From positions 1-13,226 of the forward strand of contig SVMP01000048.1 in NCBI GenBank assembly GCA_015067385.1: 13,226 bases of DNA, written 5' to 3'. Positions within the stretch are counted from its first letter, which is position 1. The number at the start of each line of letters is the position of its first letter. This document shows positions 1 through 7,506 of the stretch, in pieces. The position numbers were made by a program, and so were the translations under genes. The notes under the pieces were generated by a model that was given only the letters and a program-made list of their open reading frames with translations, was not told the origin of the DNA and searched no databases. This DNA is from Oscillospiraceae bacterium. GTDB taxonomy: Bacteria > Bacillota > Clostridia > Oscillospirales > UBA644.

Positions 1-228
1 CTTACAATGGATAGGGGCTTTGCGGATCCTTATATGGTTATTGCCGATTTTGACTCCTACAGAAAGATCCATGAAAAAGTAAATCTTGAATACGCAGATA
101 TTCAGGGTTGGAACAGAAAATCACTTTTCAACATTGCTAACGCAGGTAAATTCTCTTCTGACAGAAGTATTGTTGATTATGCAGAAAAAATCTGGGATGT
201 TAAGCCTGTAAATTATGATACGATTTAA
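1..228 (+). CDS. glgP: Glycogen/alpha-glucan phosphorylase, C-terminal end (5' part outside window)
   Basis: Frame 1 is open from the first base to the TAA at 226-228, giving about 75 residues of a protein that begins upstream. The segment ADFDSYRKIHEKVN, then a tryptophan, then GKFSSDRSIVDYAEKIW is the typical C-terminal end of glycogen/maltodextrin phosphorylases, which release glucose-1-phosphate from alpha-1,4-glucans in the cytoplasm using pyridoxal phosphate. The catalytic and PLP-binding parts are not in the window, so activity cannot be judged. An internal ATG at position 7 is only a shadow start. The last 14 bases overlap the next gene, a GH13 hydrolase, so the two are almost certainly co-transcribed and jointly degrade storage or dietary glucan. 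The family assignment is firm; the exact substrate (glycogen or maltodextrin) is not determinable. Confidence 0.88.
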   Translation, partial: LTMDRGFADPYMVIADFDSYRKIHEKVNLEYADIQGWNRKSLFNIANAGKFSSDRSIVDYAEKIWDVKPVNYDTI

Positions 229-1972
229 TTCAAGAAACAGTTATTTTAAAACACCGTTCGGTGCTATTGAACAAGATTCTGATTTAACATTCCGTATTCT
301 TGTTTCAAGGCGAGTATGTGCTTTGAAGGTTTCAATCGTTTTTGAAGGTGAGAGGGCATTCAAACTCCCTCTCTCCTTTTCAGGTTCTCAAGGCATATAT
401 GAAGAATATTCGATCACAATGAAAATACCCAATATTGGCTTGTATTTTTACAGATTTGAGATAGAAAACACCAATAACGATACAATTTACATTGGAAAAG
501 GTTATTCGGGAAACGCAGAAATTTCCCCTATAGCACCATGGTGGAAACTTACTGTTTATAACAATAGCTTTAAAGCTGCAAACACGTTTGCAGGAAAAAA
601 CATTTATCAAATATTTCCGGACAGATTTTGTTATGTAGGCAAAATCAATACAGAAAAACATAATAATATAAAACCTTGGGGAATGTTACCCAACCACATA
701 AGAGAAGAAGACGGAACCCTTGATACTTCAGATTTTTTTGGAGGTAATCTAAAAGGAATTCAGTCTAAACTCGAATATCTTAAAGAGCTGGGAATAGGTA
801 TAATTTATCTTAATCCCATTTTTGAAGCCGCATCAAACCATCGTTATGATACCGGAGACTATGAAAAAATAGATACTCTGCTCGGTAATGAAGATGATTT
901 TACCGAACTCTGTGCTGAAGCAGAAAAATACGGTATCAGAATAATATTAGACGGTGTTTTCAGTCATACAGGCATAGACAGCAAATATTTCAATCAGTAC
1001 GGGAACTATGATAATCTCGGCGCTTATCAGTCACAAGAGTCAGAGTATAGCAGTTGGTACAAATTTGTTGATTGGCCCAATGAGTATGACTGTTGGTGGG
1101 GTGTTAAAATTCTGCCTGAAACAAGAGAAGACGAGCCGTCTTATCTTTCATACATTACGGGAGAAAACGGAATTGCAAGAAAATGGCTTCGAGCAGGTGC
1201 ATCGGGCTGGAGATTGGATGTTGCCGATGAGTTACCCGACGTATTTATCGAAAAATTCAGAGAAGCTGTTAAAGCCGAAAATGAAGAAGCTGTTATTATC
1301 GGCGAAGTATGGGAAAATGCAGCAGATAAGATCAGCTATGATCAAAGAAGAAGATACTTGCACGGTAACCAACTTGACAGTGTAATGAATTATGTTTTCA
1401 GAAACGCCGTTATTTCTTTTATGCAAGACGGAGATTCCGAAAAAATAAAAAATTCCGTATTGGAAATTTGCGAAGATTACCCTGCCCCTGTTCTTCATTC
1501 TTTAATGAATTTTCTTGGAACACACGATACTGAACGAATAAAAAATATTCTCGGCTCTGAGTGTGAAGTATGTTTAGCGTATGCGCTTCTTGCTTTTTTA
1601 CCCGGTCTACCAACAATCTATTACGGAGATGAGGTTGGAATGGAAGGCGGGAAGGATCCTCTGAACAGACAATGTTTTCCTTGGAACGAAGGAGAAAAGG
1701 AAATAACTTCGTTTTTTAAAAAGATAAACAACATACGACTTGAACTAAGTTGTTTAAAAAACGGTTCATTTGAACCGATAATTACAGAAAAGGATTTATT
1801 CGGATTCTGCAGATCTTCTGATGAAGAAAAATGTTTATTCCTTATAAACATTTCAAAAGAACCGAAATTGATTCCCGAATTATTTGTTGGTAAAACAGAC
1901 TTGTTTCACGGTAATACAATAAATAAAAACAGTTATATCAACGGCAAAAATTTCATTATAGTTAAATATTGA
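215..1972 (+). CDS. Glycoside hydrolase family 13, neopullulanase/cyclomaltodextrinase-like
   Basis: This 585-residue alpha-amylase-family enzyme is predicted to hydrolyse alpha-1,4 (perhaps also alpha-1,6) bonds in maltodextrins. A beta-sandwich N-terminal domain (about 1-120, CBM34-like position) is followed by the barrel, starting at IYQIFPDRF (130-138). The four GH13 regions are visible: DGVFSH 246-251, GWRLD with nucleophile Asp335, GEVWE with acid/base Glu364, and GTHD with Asp438. NHRYDTGDY (208-216) is typical of neopullulanase-type members. A short C-terminal beta domain ends the protein. There is no signal peptide, so it is probably cytoplasmic. The ATG overlaps the end of the phosphorylase gene by 14 bases without an obvious SD, suggesting translational coupling. 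All catalytic residues are present. The family is certain; the subfamily and bond preference are inferred. Confidence 0.9.
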   Translation: MIRFNSRNSYFKTPFGAIEQDSDLTFRILVSRRVCALKVSIVFEGERAFKLPLSFSGSQGIYEEYSITMKIPNIGLYFYRFEIENTNNDTIYIGKGYSGNAEISPIAPWWKLTVYNNSFKAANTFAGKNIYQIFPDRFCYVGKINTEKHNNIKPWGMLPNHIREEDGTLDTSDFFGGNLKGIQSKLEYLKELGIGIIYLNPIFEAASNHRYDTGDYEKIDTLLGNEDDFTELCAEAEKYGIRIILDGVFSHTGIDSKYFNQYGNYDNLGAYQSQESEYSSWYKFVDWPNEYDCWWGVKILPETREDEPSYLSYITGENGIARKWLRAGASGWRLDVADELPDVFIEKFREAVKAENEEAVIIGEVWENAADKISYDQRRRYLHGNQLDSVMNYVFRNAVISFMQDGDSEKIKNSVLEICEDYPAPVLHSLMNFLGTHDTERIKNILGSECEVCLAYALLAFLPGLPTIYYGDEVGMEGGKDPLNRQCFPWNEGEKEITSFFKKINNIRLELSCLKNGSFEPIITEKDLFGFCRSSDEEKCLFLINISKEPKLIPELFVGKTDLFHGNTINKNSYINGKNFIIVKY

Positions 1973-1975
1973 TCA

Positions 1976-2009
1976 AATCAGAAGCATTCGTAAAAAAGTG
2001 CTTCTGATT
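1976..2009 (+). terminator. Hairpin downstream of the GH13 gene
   Basis: A perfect 11-bp inverted repeat (AATCAGAAGCA at 1976-1986, TGCTTCTGATT at 1999-2009) encloses a 12-base A-rich loop and begins four bases after the GH13 stop. The following bases (CTATGTAAAATTG) are only mildly T-rich, so it is an imperfect intrinsic terminator, though its position at the end of the operon supports that role. It could also serve as an mRNA 3' stabiliser. Confidence 0.6.
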
Positions 2010-2058
2010 CTATGTAAAATTGTTGTTTATTAATTACTCATTTTGTCATAACCTGCTG

Positions 2059-2087
2059 TTGACATTTCAAACATTTTGTGGTAAAAT
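2059..2087 (+). promoter_or_regulatory. Sigma-A-type promoter for the sodium-pump beta subunit gene
   Basis: A perfect -35 TTGACA (2059-2064) and a -10 TAAAAT (2082-2087) are separated by exactly 17 bases. TGG directly precedes the -10 box, giving an extended -10. Transcription would begin near 2094, leaving a short leader of about 28 bases before the TTG start at 2122. Placed after the hairpin at 1976-2009, this makes the downstream genes an independent transcription unit. No operator-like palindrome is visible around it. Confidence 0.8.
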
Positions 2088-2121
2088 CTCACAAGAACAA
2101 AAATAATCAGGAGTGAAAATT

Positions 2122-3264
2122 TTGGACAAGCTTTTTTCAAATTTATTAGCCGTTAACTGGGCAACAGACTGGCCGATGATCATAATGTGGATCATTGGTG
2201 GCGTATTGATTTATCTCGCCATAAAGAAAGATATGGAGCCTACCCTTCTTCTTCCCATGGGTTTTGGCGCAATCCTTGTAAATCTTCCTTTTTCAGGAGC
2301 AATAACTCAAGTTACAGCTGAAGGAACAACAGAAGTTGGTCCTATTGATGTACTTTTTAATGCAGGTATAGCAAACGAATTGTTCCCCTTACTTTTATTT
2401 ATAGGTATCGGTGCAATGATAGACTTCGGTCCCCTTCTTGCAAACCCTAAAATGATGCTTTTCGGCGCAGCTGCGCAGTTTGGTATTTTCTTCACTCTCA
2501 GCCTTGCATCTTTCCTTGGCTTTGAAATGAAAGACGCTGCATCTATTGCAATAATCGGTGCTGCCGACGGTCCTACATCAATTTTTGTATCTCAGTATTT
2601 CGAATCGAACTATGTTGGCGCAATAATCGTAGCGGCATATTCTTATATGGCACTTGTTCCGATCATTCAGCCTGCAGTCATTAAGATTTGCACAACTAAA
2701 AACGAACGTCTTATTAAAATGCCTTACAGACCTAAATCTGTAACCAAAGCAACAAAGATCCTTTTCCCCATTATAATCACAATGGTCGCAGGTATCTTTG
2801 CTCCGAAATCAGTGGCACTTGTTGGTTTCCTTATGTTTGGTAACCTTATAAGAGAATGTGGGGTTCTTGACAGACTTTCCGAATCTGCACAGCATGAACT
2901 TGCAAATCTCATTACAATTCTCCTTGGTCTTACGGTTTCCACAAAGATGCATTGGGAATCATTCCTCAACTGGCAAACCATCATGATCATGCTTCTCGGT
3001 CTTGTTGCATTTATTTTCGATACAGCAGGCGGCGTACTTTTTGCAAAATTACTCAATCTTTTCCTCAAAGAAAAGATCAATCCTATGGTTGGTGCTGCCG
3101 GTATTTCAGCATTCCCCATGTCTTCAAGAGTTGTTCATAAAATGGGACTTGAAGAAGATCCGCAGAACTTCCTTCTCATGCATGCAGCAGCTGCAAATGT
3201 ATCCGGTCAGATCGCATCGGTTATTGCAGGCGGTCTTATCTTAACACTTGTACAAATCGGATAA
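2122..3264 (+). CDS. Sodium ion-translocating decarboxylase beta subunit family (OadB/GcdB/MmdB-like)
   Basis: This is a 380-residue, very hydrophobic polytopic membrane protein. Family hallmarks are visible: IGIGAMIDFGPLLANP (about 94-109), IIGAADGPTSIF (about 145-156) with the conserved Asp149 expected in Na+ translocation, AAYSYMALVPIIQP, and a C-terminal AAAANVSGQIASVIAGG. In characterised systems this subunit couples decarboxylation of a biotin-bound carboxyl group to Na+ export. I prefer the TTG start at 2122: AGGAG (2109-2113) lies 8 bases upstream. The GTG at 2113 overlaps that SD itself and would have no ribosome site. The stop codon sits inside the SD of the next gene, so the two are coupled. 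No carboxyltransferase alpha subunit or biotin carrier is encoded nearby, so partners must be elsewhere or the pair acts differently. Confidence 0.88.
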   Translation: MDKLFSNLLAVNWATDWPMIIMWIIGGVLIYLAIKKDMEPTLLLPMGFGAILVNLPFSGAITQVTAEGTTEVGPIDVLFNAGIANELFPLLLFIGIGAMIDFGPLLANPKMMLFGAAAQFGIFFTLSLASFLGFEMKDAASIAIIGAADGPTSIFVSQYFESNYVGAIIVAAYSYMALVPIIQPAVIKICTTKNERLIKMPYRPKSVTKATKILFPIIITMVAGIFAPKSVALVGFLMFGNLIRECGVLDRLSESAQHELANLITILLGLTVSTKMHWESFLNWQTIMIMLLGLVAFIFDTAGGVLFAKLLNLFLKEKINPMVGAAGISAFPMSSRVVHKMGLEEDPQNFLLMHAAAANVSGQIASVIAGGLILTLVQIG

Positions 3265-3276
3265 GGAGACAGAATT

Positions 3277-3417
3277 ATGTTTAATTTTAAAGCATTAGTT
3301 GATTCACTTCCCATTATGGGACTTGGAATGCTCGGCATATTTATCGTAATTGGATTAATAATGGCTATAATCTGGATCCTCGGTAAAGTATTTTCCGAGA
3401 AGAAAGATAACGAGTAA
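3277..3417 (+). CDS. OadG-related small subunit, 46 residues
   Basis: This short ATG-to-TAA frame encodes a 46-residue protein: an N-terminal stretch MFNFKALVDSLPIMG, one membrane segment (about 16-36, LGMLGIFIVIGLIMAIIWIL) and a charged tail EKKDNE. AAGGAG at 3263-3268 precedes the ATG by 8 bases and overlaps the stop of the beta subunit gene, which argues strongly that it is translated and coupled. Position, single membrane helix and charged tail match the small gamma-type (OadG-related) subunits that accompany OadB homologues. Full-length OadG proteins are larger, with a Zn-binding or Pro/Ala-rich tail that is absent here. Its likely role is assembly or stabilisation of the membrane sodium pump. 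Function is inferred from context; the gene call itself is solid. Confidence 0.8.
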   Translation: MFNFKALVDSLPIMGLGMLGIFIVIGLIMAIIWILGKVFSEKKDNE

Positions 3418-3443
3418 TTTCAAAATACAGTATAAAACAATAT

Positions 3444-3495
3444 CCCCTCGGACAGACTATAATCAAAGCTAATTGATAAAAATTTGTTCGAGGGG
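3444..3495. promoter_or_regulatory. Long-spaced inverted repeat covering the SD of the YdcZ-like gene
   Basis: CCCCTCGGACA (3444-3454) is complementary to TGTTCGAGGGG (3485-3495) over 11 bp, with one G-U pair, across a 30-base spacer. The right arm contains AGGGG, the apparent SD for the TTG start at 3505, so in a read-through mRNA the site would be sequestered. TATAAT lies at 3458-3463 within the spacer. If that is the -10 box of a local promoter (its -35 region, AAAACA at 3434-3439, is weak), the left arm would lie upstream of transcription and the two arms could instead be operator half-sites. There is no U-tract, so a terminator is unlikely. Confidence 0.5.
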
Positions 3496-3504
3496 AAAAG
3501 TTAT

Positions 3505-3930
3505 TTGAGTTATATATATGCAATTATTGCAGGCGCAATAATGAGTCTGCAGGGAGTAATAAACACACGTTTAGGTGATAAAATAGGAGTATTGGAAACC
3601 AACGCTTTCGTGCAGGGAACTGCATTTGTTTTATCATTAGCGGTTGCTTGTATCTTCGGTAAAGGTGATTTCACTTCGCTGTTTAAAACAGATTGGTATT
3701 ATTTAACAGGTGGAGTTTTAGGTGTAGTCATAACAATAACGGTAATGCTTGCAATGAGTAATTCCTCCCCTGCTATTGCAGTTTCGGTTATACTTGTTTC
3801 TCAATTACTTGTTGCAGCCGGAATAGATTATTTCGGTATAATCGGAACAGAAAAAGTACCCTTTGGAGCAAATAAATTTATTGGATTAATAATAATGATA
3901 GTCGGAATAATAGTTTTTAAATTTAAGTGA
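3505..3930 (+). CDS. YdcZ/DUF606-family DMT-superfamily small membrane transporter
   Basis: This 141-residue hydrophobic protein has about five predicted membrane segments. It begins SYIYAIIAGAIMSLQGVINTRL, followed by LETNAFVQGTAF, the pattern of the DUF606/YdcZ family in the drug/metabolite transporter superfamily. Such proteins are roughly half the size of ten-helix DMT transporters and probably work as dimers; their substrates are largely unknown. The frame is open from a TTG at 3484, but the TTG at 3505 is preferred because AGGGG (3491-3495) lies 9 bases before it and the family's N-terminal membrane helix starts there. The stop TGA (3928-3930) overlaps the SD of the Nudix gene, indicating coupling. 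The long inverted repeat just upstream may control its translation or transcription. Confidence 0.82.
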   Translation: MSYIYAIIAGAIMSLQGVINTRLGDKIGVLETNAFVQGTAFVLSLAVACIFGKGDFTSLFKTDWYYLTGGVLGVVITITVMLAMSNSSPAIAVSVILVSQLLVAAGIDYFGIIGTEKVPFGANKFIGLIIMIVGIIVFKFK

Positions 3931-3944
3931 GGTAGGTAACAGTA

Positions 3945-4487
3945 ATGGACATGAAAGAAACTCGTATAGGCGGAGAGCAGATATATGACGGTATTATCGT
4001 TCATTTATATAAGGACGATGTCACTCTTCCCAACGGAAAAACTGCTGTAAGAGAGGTTATACGTCACCAGGGTGCTGTCTGCGTTGTAGCCATCGATAAT
4101 GAAGAAAATATCTATCTGGTCAAACAATTCCGCTACCCGTTTAATGATATTATAACTGAGATCCCTGCAGGGAAGCTCGATGCGGGTGAAACACCTTTAG
4201 AAGGTGCGGCGAGAGAATTAAGAGAAGAAACAGGGATAGTTGCAAACAATTATTTATATCTCGGAGAACTCTATACATCCCCTGCTTTTCTGGACGAAGT
4301 TATACATATGTATCTTGCAACAGATCTTACCTTTGTAGAACAAGACCCCGACGAAGATGAATTCGTCGAGGTCGAAAAGATAAAATTAAATGATTTTGTT
4401 AAAGAAATAATGAATGGTAAGATTCCCGACAGCAAAACTCAAACTGCTGTTCTCAAAGCATATTTATCACTTCAAAGTAACAGCTGA
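3945..4487 (+). CDS. nudF: Nudix hydrolase, ADP-ribose pyrophosphatase (NudF-like)
   Basis: This 180-residue cytosolic enzyme is predicted to split ADP-ribose into AMP and ribose-5-phosphate in a Mg2+-dependent reaction. The complete Nudix box GX5EX7REUXEEXGU runs from Gly76 to Ile98 (E82, R90-E91-L92, E94-E95, G97). It is preceded by LVKQFRYPF and EIPAGKLDAGE and followed by YTSPAFLDEVIHMYLA, the pattern of ADP-ribose pyrophosphatases such as Bacillus NudF. The start is the ATG at 3945, with GAGGTAGG (3929-3936) upstream; a second in-frame ATG at 3951 is possible. It follows the YdcZ-like gene by 14 bases and is probably co-transcribed. Its last 21 bases overlap the 3' end of the convergent lipoprotein gene, and no terminator lies between them. 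Confidence 0.9.
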   Translation: MDMKETRIGGEQIYDGIIVHLYKDDVTLPNGKTAVREVIRHQGAVCVVAIDNEENIYLVKQFRYPFNDIITEIPAGKLDAGETPLEGAARELREETGIVANNYLYLGELYTSPAFLDEVIHMYLATDLTFVEQDPDEDEFVEVEKIKLNDFVKEIMNGKIPDSKTQTAVLKAYLSLQSNS

Positions 4488-6365
4488 AACAAAGCGAAAA
4501 GATTTGTTCGGACGTTCCTCAAAAGTTAAAACGTATTGAGAAGGACGAATTTTATTATTATCCTTCTTATCCTCAACATAAACAGTAAAATTACCTTCAT
4601 CAAAACTTCCTGCTCTTATCACAGAGCCGGAAGTTTCTTTATGTTTAACACTCCAAGGATTAACATAAAAACACTCTGTATTATGATCATAAAAAGAAAC
4701 GTATTCTGCAATAAAGTTTGTTTCTCCGAAAAAAAGTTTTATTTGTTCCTCAATCAACGATTTCGGAAAAGCAAAATTATCTGAAAAGGAAGAAATATTT
4801 TTAAATTCCTCGGTTTCAAAAATACGCTCCAATGCAAAATTTGCGAGTTTTTCAGAAGAAAGATTGTCTGTAGAGTCAAAATCAAAATCAATTAAACTGC
4901 CGTAATTTTCATACAACCAAGTACCTTTGACTATCTCAGACGATGATGTATTCGGAAAACTCTCAGGGAAAGACGGGACAATATCAGCGACAAAAACATT
5001 GATTGGTGAGGCAGTATGCATATTATAATGTCTGCTCTTTATATAGTAAGATCCATCGGATTTAGGTTCAAAAATAACTACTTCTTTAGCAATAAGCTGT
5101 ATAAAATTTGATGGGTGAAAAAGTGCCGTTTCGAGTCTTATACAGCCGTTTTCAAGCTCTAAAACATCTAATACCTGTTTATTGTATGAGACACGCGAAA
5201 CGTCTGATATTTTATATAGATAAACATCCAACGGTGCATAATACGCTTCGCTTGTTATAAAATCAAATGAATCATTCTTAAAAAATAAGGATGCCTGTTC
5301 ATGAACATAATCAACAGGAATACCGAAATAAGAATATGAATCAATCGTTTCATCAATAATTATTTCAATACCTTCATGCATAAGTAAAAACATATTAAGA
5401 AGAGATGAAACAGATAAATCATCGTACGAACAAATGGTACCGCTGTAGTTATCGATCAGAACACCATAATGTTCAGAAAGAAGACTTCCCTTTAACTTTA
5501 AATCTTTTTCCTTTATCTTTTGAGGTATGGTTGTTGAAAGATCCAATATGTAAATTTCATCTTCCGAAATATCAGAAAAGTCATAATCTAATAATGATAC
5601 ACTTTGATTATTTCTTACTCTTGAATATAAATTAAAGTTTTTATCTTCTTTTCTTTCAAAAACAAAGATTTCAGAATAAATAGATTTAGAAAGGGAACGT
5701 TCGGCATAACTGACTGATATTTCAGTTTTTGTTACATCTTTTAGTTTTGAAGAACTTAGTATCGGAGTAAGCAAACGTGATTCATTGTTCGGAAAAGGTA
5801 TTGAATATCTATCTGTTTTAGAAGAATATTGCATGACAGATGAGCTATCAATATCTTCACCAAATAATTCAAACGACAAACGAGACATCGATTCCGACGA
5901 AACAGTCAAAAAAGAGTATTTTTCAGTTAATAAACTGTTATACTTCCTGAGAAGATGATAGCTGATTATATAAAATTTTTCCTGTGAATTGAAATTTTCT
6001 TCTTTGTTGATCGATATTGAAGCATAGTCCGATTCATAACAGTATAAAGGATAAATTAAATTTTCATAATACCATTCCCCTATTTTAGAAATATCATCGG
6101 AAGAATATGGGATGCTGTCAAGACTAAGAGAATCAGGTAAAATGTTCACAGCAAAATGATATAAAGTATTATTAATTTTTTTGTTAACGGAACTAAGCTC
6201 ATCTTGAAGATCGTAACGTTCTTTTTCGGACAGCCCGGTGTCTTTTAAACGAAGTTCAATATCGTTTTTCTCAATATAATATTGGTCAATCAATAATTCG
6301 GGTTCAGAGCAAGAAAAACATAAGAACAATAAAAGAAAAGGAATAAAGAAAAAATATTTTTTCAT
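4467..6365 (-). CDS. Putative lipoprotein with three diverged internal modules, function unknown
   Basis: This 632-residue protein is not one I recognise. It starts MKKYFFFIPFLLLFLCFSC, a lipoprotein-like signal with Cys19 as probable lipidated residue (the -3 Cys and -2 Phe are non-ideal). A short charged, coiled-coil-prone stretch follows (about 30-65). The rest appears to be three copies of a roughly 155-residue unit (about 95-253, 291-448, 479-632). Units 2 and 3 open with KGSLLSEHYGVLID (292-305) and KGTWLYENYGSLID (480-493). Each unit has a helix ending in a Phe-rich L-F/FF motif near 168, 360 and 545, and closes about 80-84 residues later with a beta hairpin like YYIKSR or FRFVSA. Composition is Ser-, Asp- and Phe-rich. 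I choose the ATG at 6365 because the signal peptide begins there; the frame is open to a GTG at 6416, but that lies inside a terminator hairpin. No clear SD is visible. It is probably exposed outside the membrane. Confidence 0.75.
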   Translation of the reverse strand: MKKYFFFIPFLLLFLCFSCSEPELLIDQYYIEKNDIELRLKDTGLSEKERYDLQDELSSVNKKINNTLYHFAVNILPDSLSLDSIPYSSDDISKIGEWYYENLIYPLYCYESDYASISINKEENFNSQEKFYIISYHLLRKYNSLLTEKYSFLTVSSESMSRLSFELFGEDIDSSSVMQYSSKTDRYSIPFPNNESRLLTPILSSSKLKDVTKTEISVSYAERSLSKSIYSEIFVFERKEDKNFNLYSRVRNNQSVSLLDYDFSDISEDEIYILDLSTTIPQKIKEKDLKLKGSLLSEHYGVLIDNYSGTICSYDDLSVSSLLNMFLLMHEGIEIIIDETIDSYSYFGIPVDYVHEQASLFFKNDSFDFITSEAYYAPLDVYLYKISDVSRVSYNKQVLDVLELENGCIRLETALFHPSNFIQLIAKEVVIFEPKSDGSYYIKSRHYNMHTASPINVFVADIVPSFPESFPNTSSSEIVKGTWLYENYGSLIDFDFDSTDNLSSEKLANFALERIFETEEFKNISSFSDNFAFPKSLIEEQIKLFFGETNFIAEYVSFYDHNTECFYVNPWSVKHKETSGSVIRAGSFDEGNFTVYVEDKKDNNKIRPSQYVLTFEERPNKSFRFVSAVTLK

Positions 6366-6372
6366 AAAACAT

Positions 6373-6420
6373 AAAAAAGAGCGCACGACATTTTTGTAGG
6401 TCACAAAATGCCGCACGCTC
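6373..6420 (-). terminator. Intrinsic terminator of the oxidoreductase gene
   Basis: Read on the minus strand, GAGCGTGCGGCATTTT (6420-6405) pairs with AAAATGTCGTGCGCTC (6394-6379) as a 16-bp stem with three G-U pairs and a 10-base loop, followed at once by six Ts (6378-6373). On the plus strand the wobble pairs become A-C mismatches and no T-run follows, so the orientation is clear. It lies 36 bases after the oxidoreductase stop. The next gene's ATG (6365) begins only seven bases past the T-run. Confidence 0.88.
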
Positions 6421-6456
6421 TAAAAATTATTTATTTTTCAGATTACAAGAAGATTT

Positions 6457-7506
6457 TTATTCGTATTTAACAGAGTGGCCGGTCTTTGCAGATTCAAATA
6501 TCTTTTCAAGAACACCGAGAACACGTCTTACCTGATGCGGTTTAACGATAAGCTCTTCTTTGCCCTGAATAGCGGCATCTACATTTTTATAGAAATCGCC
6601 CCAGCCGCCTTCCCATCCGGGGAGAGGCATCTGTTCGAGGGTTTCGGGAGGTTGAGGTGCAAATGTTCTGGTCGGACCAGCAGGAGTGTTGACAATAACA
6701 GGAGGAATAAGTTCAGCAAGTTTAGAAACCTTGGTGATACCACCTGTCTTACCGTCAAAATTATCTATCTGAAGAGTACCTGCATTACCTGCCATATACC
6801 AACGAGGTGTGGGCTTGAGGAGGAATGTACCGATTTCGATCATTACCTGAACACCGGAATCAAACTTAAGCTGAGCCATGAAATAGTCATCAATAAGAAG
6901 ATTCTTAACGCTGTGAAGGTCTGCGCTGATATCGGTAATTTTACCGGGAACCATATTGCAGATCTGGTCGATAAAGTGAACGCCCCAGTCGTAAACCATG
7001 CCGCCGCCGCATTCGGGGAGAGCACGCCAGCCATGCATTATACCACCGGTACCATGGAGTCTGGACTGAATAGTAAATACATCACCGAGAACTCCGCTTT
7101 CAAATACTTTTTTAGCTACAAGATAGTCTGCATCCCAACGTCTGTTCTGATGTACTGTAAAAATTTTATTGTTCTTTTCTGCAGCAGCGATCATTTCATC
7201 AAGATCTGCAACAGTAAGAGTAACAGGTTTTTCACATACAACGTTTTTGCCTGCATTAAGAGCAGCAATTGTAAGCTCTTTATGAACCTGGTTAGGAGTT
7301 GCTACAAGACAAAGATTAATATCTTCGTTTGCAAGAAGTTCATCAAGAGTATCAAAGCCTATCATACCCTGCTCTCTTGCTTCAGCAACTTTAGCAGGAT
7401 CAATATCATATACACCGATAACATCACAATCAGGAATTGATTTGACGCTATCCTTATGCCAATGAGCCATACCGCCGTAACCGATAATACCAAGTTTAAT
7501 TGCCAT
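6457..7506 (-). CDS. Gfo/Idh/MocA family NAD(P)-dependent oxidoreductase
   Basis: This 349-residue cytosolic dehydrogenase probably acts on a sugar, sugar derivative or inositol. The N-terminal Rossmann fold shows GIIGYGGMA (6-14) for dinucleotide binding and Asp34 after the second strand (VYDID). VATPNQVH (68-75) and the family signature EKP (92-94), with the catalytic-site lysine Lys93, follow. The C-terminal alpha/beta domain contains GGGMVYDWGVHFID (167-180), supplying the conserved Asp173 and His177 of the active site. Length is normal for the family. The ATG is preceded by AGAAGAAGGTG at good distance. It follows the VanY-like gene by 58 bases with no clear promoter or terminator between, so it is likely co-transcribed, and it ends in a strong terminator. 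Substrate cannot be told from sequence. Confidence 0.9.
   Translation of the reverse strand: MAIKLGIIGYGGMAHWHKDSVKSIPDCDVIGVYDIDPAKVAEAREQGMIGFDTLDELLANEDINLCLVATPNQVHKELTIAALNAGKNVVCEKPVTLTVADLDEMIAAAEKNNKIFTVHQNRRWDADYLVAKKVFESGVLGDVFTIQSRLHGTGGIMHGWRALPECGGGMVYDWGVHFIDQICNMVPGKITDISADLHSVKNLLIDDYFMAQLKFDSGVQVMIEIGTFLLKPTPRWYMAGNAGTLQIDNFDGKTGGITKVSKLAELIPPVIVNTPAGPTRTFAPQPPETLEQMPLPGWEGGWGDFYKNVDAAIQGKEELIVKPHQVRRVLGVLEKIFESAKTGHSVKYE

Noticed and set aside
1008..1385. Plus-strand frame of 125 codons inside the GH13 gene
   Set aside because: It overlaps the catalytic core of GH13 in another frame and has no recognisable motif.
2724..3119. Minus-strand frame of 131 codons inside the OadB-like gene
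   Set aside because: It is an antisense shadow of a conserved membrane protein and shows no domain or ribosome site.
6366..6416. N-terminal extension of the lipoprotein frame to a GTG at 6416
   Set aside because: The extra 17 codons lie within the terminator hairpin and T-run, and would put residues in front of a normal signal peptide that begins at the ATG at 6365.
6475..7440. Long plus-strand frame of 321 codons opposite the oxidoreductase
   Set aside because: It is a mirror of a well-supported Gfo/Idh/MocA gene, has a composition unlike a protein (Cys-, Asn- and Phe-rich without motifs) and no SD.
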